From Chrysogorgia sp. JL179-B06 (taxonomy: Eukaryota; Cnidaria; Anthozoa; Scleralcyonacea; Chrysogorgiidae): 64,000 bases of DNA. Position 1 is the stretch's first letter, and every line of letters begins with the position of its first letter. The notes under the pieces were generated by a model. That model ran no database searches and was not told the DNA's origin. It saw nothing but the letters and a program-made list of their open reading frames with translations. The stretch lies in assembly GCA_035772405.1 (NCBI GenBank), contig JAYKKM010000145.1, positions 1,956,501 to 2,020,500 on the forward strand. The letters are read 5' to 3'. Position numbers and translations under genes: made by a program. This document shows, piece by piece, positions 58,611 through 64,000 of the stretch.

Positions 58611-59083
58611 TTCAACCTCGTACCCAGGGCATTTTGCCTCCACGGTGGAAGGTCGGCGAAAATGTCCCTAAGATCGGCTGGTCCATTCTATAATGCGATT
58701 GGCTTTTCATAAAACTCCAATTAATTCAGCCGAGTATAATTTATTCATCTAAATCTGAATGCTGTCTTTAAATTGTACAGCAAATTAGAAGTGATAACTT
58801 TCACTAAATTGGATATATGCTTCTTCATACCTTTTGTAAGCGATAACCATGGATGTATGGTAAATTATTAATCTTGTTAGCTGCCTTTATGCCGACAAAT
58901 GCTGACATGAACAACTCTGATTATTTTTCAATTGTTCAGGTCAATAAAGTAGACAAAGGCAATGGAACAAAGACCACAAAAATTATCATATCTAAACACC
59001 CAGAAATTCTGGGTGTCATGTGACCAGCCGATCCCAGGGCCATTTTCCACCGTGGAAGCAAAATTCCCTGGGTACGAGGTTGG
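58611..59083. mobile_element. MITE, family shared with 16033-16522
   Basis: Inserted in the 2A-peptidase element with the exact 9-bp duplication ATGTTGTTG (58602-58610 and 59084-59092). The ends contain CAACCTCGTACCCAGGGC and its complement as long inverted repeats; the interior matches the 16033 copy in reverse orientation. Non-coding. Confidence 0.9.
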
Positions 59084-59508
59084 ATGTTGTTGACCCAAGT
59101 AAAACGATTTGTGCTGATTTTAGACAAGGCAATACAAAACAATTTAAACAAAATGTGCAATAATACATTATCAAATAACAAACATTAATGCATGGGATTC
59201 ATCATTCCTAAATGTCACATTGTGTTGGAAATAACCTTTATACTTGTATAAGAAATAATGTTAATAAAACCTTTTTGCTCTGATAAAATGTATTCTTTGC
59301 AATATAGTGACCCATTTGCCGGTGATTGGTTTATGGCAACTAACAATCCACCTTATTTTTTTGAAAATGCACTCAATATTCTATTTTTGGAGTCTCGGTT
59401 AAACTATCAACATTGCTTGCTAACTGTTGATTGCAACACTGTTGCAATTTTTAAGACATCTGAAGGGAACATCTGAAGGGATGTGTGCTAATAACCGTCG
59501 AAGGTAAT

Positions 59509-61088
59509 AATAACCTGGTATTTCTCGATTTTGTTTTTTGGTTTATCAAGCTTTGGTAATTAATTATTGATGATTGAAAAAAATTTGTGACCATAAATGC
59601 GATAACAAAGCAGTTTCCCCTACGGTTCTACCCGCGCCTCTTTACGTCGCCAATCTGTCTTGTAAAATATTGGAATTTCTTTGAAATGAGGCAGCACTTC
59701 ACTTGCGATAGTAATTTCTAGTTATATCTCATTTGTTCTATTTAGTATAAGTTCACGTATTGTTCACGTGTCTTAGTAATAAGGTGTGACGTCATTGACC
59801 TTCTATGGTTGTTCACGTGCACAGTAATTTTACTGAGCCTTCGAATTATTACTTTTTATTCAAGAGTCGTTCAAGATAGATGATGTTTTATGTTTCTTTA
59901 TATTTTATTTTTATATAAAATAATCTTCAAAGGTAAAATCTAGTCTGTGTCCATATTCGATTCGAAAGTTTATTACAGTCTAGATCGGTACGGTGGCCAT
60001 GGTAAATGGCAACAACTGTTACAAGAACTGTTTTAAAATGTATAAGCTACAGTATACACATCAACCAATGTGATAATAGTGTAGTAAGACCTAAGTATAT
60101 CAGCCTGTTTACATCGCGTACAAGTCTCTGAAACGGAAACGAACTCGGTAAACAACGTTCCTTATACGCTTTCAGCAGCTCCGATTTAGCTCTTGAGTCC
60201 TGGCAAGATCGCCATATGTTTTGTAGACGATAGCTCCACACGATATGAATTGATAACAACTTTAATGAACCATAAATAATGAAATAATAAATTTCCTTCG
60301 ATCGGTTTAAAAATTAACAAGACGCCCGCTAAACGCCCGTAAACTCGGGTTACTTAGAAAGCTACCACTGCAGGAACATTTGGGTTGGCTGATTTTGTTT
60401 TTCTGGAGCACGGTTGTTGGTAATTATGTGATTTCGAGATGCGATTCACATCCAATTTTTATTTTTGCTTGGATCGTAGGGAAGTTGAGGGATCGGAGAC
60501 AAAAAACTGTAACCATTTAATGACCGCCATTTATAGGGGGAATTATACCATATACAGTTATTTCATTGTTCCCCTAATAGTGGTCTTCAAATGCTTTGAC
60601 TTATGCTTAGGCCGCCACTATAGTTTAAGATATACTGTAGTAGAAGAATTGATGTTTTAACTTTTAACTCAAAGTCACATTTTACACAATAACTTAAGAA
60701 TGGAAAAAGATAATACAAGTTATTAGTCATAAAGGCCATATATTTTCCGTTATTTTTAGTGCCCTTGAAAAGACAGTCGTATAATATATAAGTTTGATAG
60801 GCTCTTTAGCTCTACTCTCACAATACGTAACAGACAGCTATAGTACTACTCAAGTTACAAAAATATATTATTGTCAATTAAGATTAATCTAATGTTTGTC
60901 GTGACAGTGTGTCCAAGACACAAACTGATATACATGTAAAGATCTTCTATAGTTTAAAATATTTGTGACAATCATTTGGCTGTAACTGGTACTGATAACC
61001 CTCGCATTTACAGGTAACATATCAAGTGAAACAGGGTTATTCGATGGCAATATGTTTTCTGATTTATTAGGCAAAATGTGTGAATGTA
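59509..61088. other. Gene-free stretch
   Basis: No supported gene. The minus-strand 70-codon ORF at 60047-60259 has no recognisable domain. GACGCCCGCTAAACGCCC at 60321 is an inverted relative of CGCCTAGCGGGCGTCTTGTT at 12355, a dispersed repeat. Confidence 0.45.
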
Positions 61089-61154
61089 TAGCCTCCTTCG
61101 CAGACGTTCTTATACCTGTACATGGCCCACAAAGGCTGTCTGCGAAGGAGGCTA
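61089..61154. repeat. Short hairpin, 17-bp perfect arms
   Basis: TAGCCTCCTTCGCAGAC at 61089-61105 and its exact complement at 61138-61154 with a 32-base loop. The sequence resembles MITE ends I recall as frequent in coral and anemone genomes; here only the minimal hairpin is present. Confidence 0.75.
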
Positions 61155-64000
61155 GTGAATGTACTGCATAGCGATGATTTATTATAGAAGATCGACGATA
61201 TACAATGAACTACTCGCTTTTGAATAGCATCGACTTTATTTAGTATGACATCGCAATAAACAATACAGCCTACAGGCAATAAAGCTTATCATAAATATTA
61301 CAGTTACCTTAGTACATGTAACGTATTTCCATACAGCGTTCATATGTTGCCGTTGAGTCTCTTCAGGTATATATTATTATCACAACAGCAGCATGTTACC
61401 TGTCACTTCAAAGTTCACTTCATCAATTCGTTCTTCGATTAACAGCATTTGAGCAACATTTTCCAGTACAATCCAATAGCACAGTTAAACATAAGTTTGA
61501 TTGATTAAATAAAACATGTAAACATAGATTTTATCGCGTACATATCAAAATAGGTCGTCATCTTTTAGTATAGGTCTACCGCGATCGGCGTGTGTGCTTG
61601 TGATTAAAATGCTTGCCAGCCACATTCCTTATATGAATCTTGTCACAAATTTACTATATTTCTTTGGATAGTTCGAGCATAGACAATCCAGAGGCGAGCA
61701 AATGACCAAAGAAGATGGCGCGCACAGCGCCTGGTTTCGCAAAGCCTATCGGGATGATGCAATAATTGCAATTTGTCGACCCGAAAAATAAAAATAAATT
61801 AAAATTAAAAATTAAAAGGAATGCCACCGAAACGTAGATTCGGCTACCACCACAGGTGGAACCAAAACTCAGACGAACAAACCAAAATTGAATCTCAAGG
61901 GATTCCTACATAGCCATTTTCTATTGTTGGGAATGCAAGAATAAACAAGAAAATATTATAGACTCAGCAAACATACATTATACTGACGTCATTTCAAGAG
62001 AAATGTATATACTGTTAGCGCTGAAAATTTTCCAAGATAGCTTAAATACTTTTTGAGATATCCTGCGCGCAATATCAGGAATCGGCTTTTGAGAAAAACG
62101 GCTTTAAAGTTAAACTTTCTAATTATTAATAAGATAATAGCGCCAAAACAACAATATAGACAGTCCAATAAAGATATATAACTGTTTAAAAAGCTCCAGT
62201 CTTATAAGTTATGCCCTACTACTTTTCTTTTCTTTTTCTTGGTCTTAACCATTTCATTTCGATGTCAGGTTATATTCTTTGGGTCTAAGTCATTCGTTTG
62301 TGACAAGGTAGGGCTTCGCGTGGTGGACGATTTACTAATGACAATTGTATCTCTGTTTACACAATTTTCGGTGGAGTATATTTATCTGCGGGGACAAGGA
62401 CGCATTTCTTCCTCGGCTTGAATTGCCATTATTACTTTATTCTCAGTGGATATATAATGTATATTCTGTATACCTTAGACTTGTTTGCTTTTGGTATAAC
62501 AAAAAGTCTAAAATGGTGTGACGAAACTGTTCACACGGTTGTAGTTTACGATTCACGGATAGGTTTCGTAATATATTTATTTCATCTACAAAACTTTCGA
62601 CTTGAGTAGCAAAGGACTGATCGTCACGAAGTGATTATAATTTTACTGTTTATAGTTTTTGCGAGTGTTCTTGTTGATATCGTCATGTTGTTGTTTTACA
62701 TTGGAGAAGAAGGTCGAAGGGACATATTAGAATTGGCGCGCAAATTGGTGGCACGGGGATTGTTATTAGTGTATACATACACAGTACTAGTTCATTATAC
62801 ATAAACACATGCCGTATGCATCACCCGGCAAAAAAAGACCTATATAGAGCATTATGCCTAGTCGTAGCCAAAAATGACATGAGCCGTAGCCCGATTTTAT
62901 CAACTGGGGTAAATAATACCGTATTAAAACTAAAAGTCGAAAAGGGAACTCCAAATACACCCTAAGCGAGAGATTGCACACTTAATAACTTATTATTCTA
63001 ACTTTTAAAAAAATCTTTTCTTCTACACTTTCGGCTCTAGGGTCGTGTTTATGTTTAACAACAATGGCGGATGCTACCAGTTTCCTACCGTCACAGCCTC
63101 CCTCCAGAGGATCCTGTATATTCTTTTACAGGACCAGGGATCGGGTCATTGGTCTTAATGATGTCCTCGCCAACTGTGAAACACGGCAATGTGGAAACTT
63201 AGCCCTACTAAATTAAAAGCAGTTTGATTCCAATCAAAAGCGGCCGCCCGTTGCAAAACTTCTCTCGCTAACTTAAACCAAAATAAACAATATCACATAT
63301 GCCTGAAGACCGGTCACATGACTACCCACGCACCAATCAATTCACTCTTAATGTTTTAAAATATAATAACATTTCATTTAGGGAGAGGTGGTGCGGGAGA
63401 AAATGTGCCTAACATGGAAAATTAAGCAGTTTTTGCATCCAAATATACGTTGCTAAGGGAGTTGCTAAGGCGGAAAATGCAGTCCAGCCTTGGAATTTTA
63501 CGAATTTTCAACATTTCTATCTTTGCAATCGAAAAAATTCTTTCAATTATCTATTCTAATATGGTTAACCAGCTAATATATGGCTAATTCAAAAATTCAC
63601 TAAAATATTTATTTTTTGTAGCTCTATGTTCATGTACACATTGTCCACGTCAATCATCCGCGTTATCCATATGATATCCGTTATGCTCAATACTGTTTGC
63701 CAATTATTTACAATATTCAACACCAGTGTAGGTCCCATTACCCACCCATATATTATACAAAATACCAGACGTGGCAACTGTGAGAAATGCAAAGGGACGC
63801 AATAAGTGTTAGACATCCACAAAGGTATCTATACCTTTTTCTAATTTAAAAATTATTTTTACTGGGTTGAGCTTGATGGTTAGTTTTGAAAAAGTTGCGC
63901 GCAAAACACATAAAACTCGTATATATTTTAATTATGCTTGTTTGAAAATGTGTAAATATCATTTAATTTCTTGTAATTAAAATACAGTTAATATCATGTT
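61155..64000. other. Gene-free right end
   Basis: AT-rich, no ORF with a recognisable domain and no long repeat. A 51-codon ORF from ATGGCGGATGC at 63064 is the only Kozak-like start, but it shows no family signature. Confidence 0.4.

Larger units (their letters stand above)
58536..59508 (+). pseudogene. Decayed mobile element with 2A-like motif and peptidase-like domain, copy 2
   Basis: From 58536 an open stretch reads YVIVALLLRMANDVEENPGL, a 2A-like sequence. After removing the MITE at 58611-59083, the same frame continues with DPSKTICADFRQGNTKQFKQ. Further downstream (59258-59476) are YSLQYSDPFAGDWF, FFENALNILFLES and CLLTVDCNTVAIFKTSEGN, the counterpart of 21063-21465. The arrangement of a 2A-like peptide followed by an OTU/C76-like peptidase domain is known to me from uncharacterised cnidarian mobile-element proteins. 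Several stops are present; the rest of the element is not visible. Confidence 0.5.

Noticed and set aside
60047..60259. 70-codon minus ORF with exon-like composition
   Set aside because: No convincing splice sites or recognisable domain; part overlaps a dispersed repeat flank.
63064..63216. 51-codon ORF beginning MADATSFLP
   Set aside because: Good start context, but no recognisable family, no neighbouring exon, and too short to support alone.

Overview
This window is eukaryotic, AT-rich, intron-bearing nuclear DNA from an animal, very probably a marine invertebrate. A cnidarian is my best guess. The basis is an SLC16-type transporter gene with canonical GT/AG introns several kilobases long, a mix of animal transposons (Gypsy, BEL/Pao, DIRS-like, CR1/L2-like LINEs, a Polinton-type DNA polymerase, TTAA-target MITEs), and short repeat ends that I recall as common in coral and anemone DNA. 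The species is not determinable here, and there is no bacterial-style operon.

The only host gene I can support is a monocarboxylate-transporter-like (SLC16/MFS) gene on the minus strand. Three internal exons (16663-16909, 10749-11064, 1562-1928) have matching splice phases and together encode about 310 residues. The 5' exon(s) and the last exon are not found; the last one probably lies left of the window.

Region by region. 1-705 holds a decayed Polinton-type PolB fragment. 2875-7871 is a nest: a tandem repeat with (AT)n runs, broken by a hAT-like MITE and an internally deleted Gypsy element that itself carries a GC-rich MITE. 7872-9465 is a 302-bp tandem repeat with a tRNA-like cloverleaf in each unit and a TTAA-flanked MITE in one unit. 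9466-16622 holds a fold-back repeat, a second TTAA-type MITE, a decayed DIRS-like element with a tyrosine recombinase, and one copy of another MITE family. 17000-24692 holds hairpins, a LINE scrap, a decayed peptidase-like element and a 5'-truncated CR1/L2-like LINE.

25240-52554 is one large composite satellite. Its 41-bp monomer is itself a trimer of a degenerate 13-mer. It is punctuated by 13 copies of a roughly 240-bp module plus 4 truncated ones, and organised into higher-order units. A nearly intact CR1-like LINE (44310-49260) interrupts it, and the empty version of that insertion site survives in the neighbouring 2.5-kb duplicate. 52826-58170 is a decayed BEL/Pao element. 58536-59508 is a decayed element with a 2A-like motif and a peptidase-like domain, split by a MITE. 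From 59510 to the end I see no recognisable gene.

The most interesting points are: the LINE, whose two ORFs are joined by an open -1 frame beginning exactly at a T7 slippery heptamer; the filled and empty LINE sites in sister satellite units; the tRNA-like satellite with a B box and T-run terminator; the 13-to-41-bp-to-2.5-kb satellite hierarchy; and the 2A-peptidase element whose motif ends NPG-Leu.
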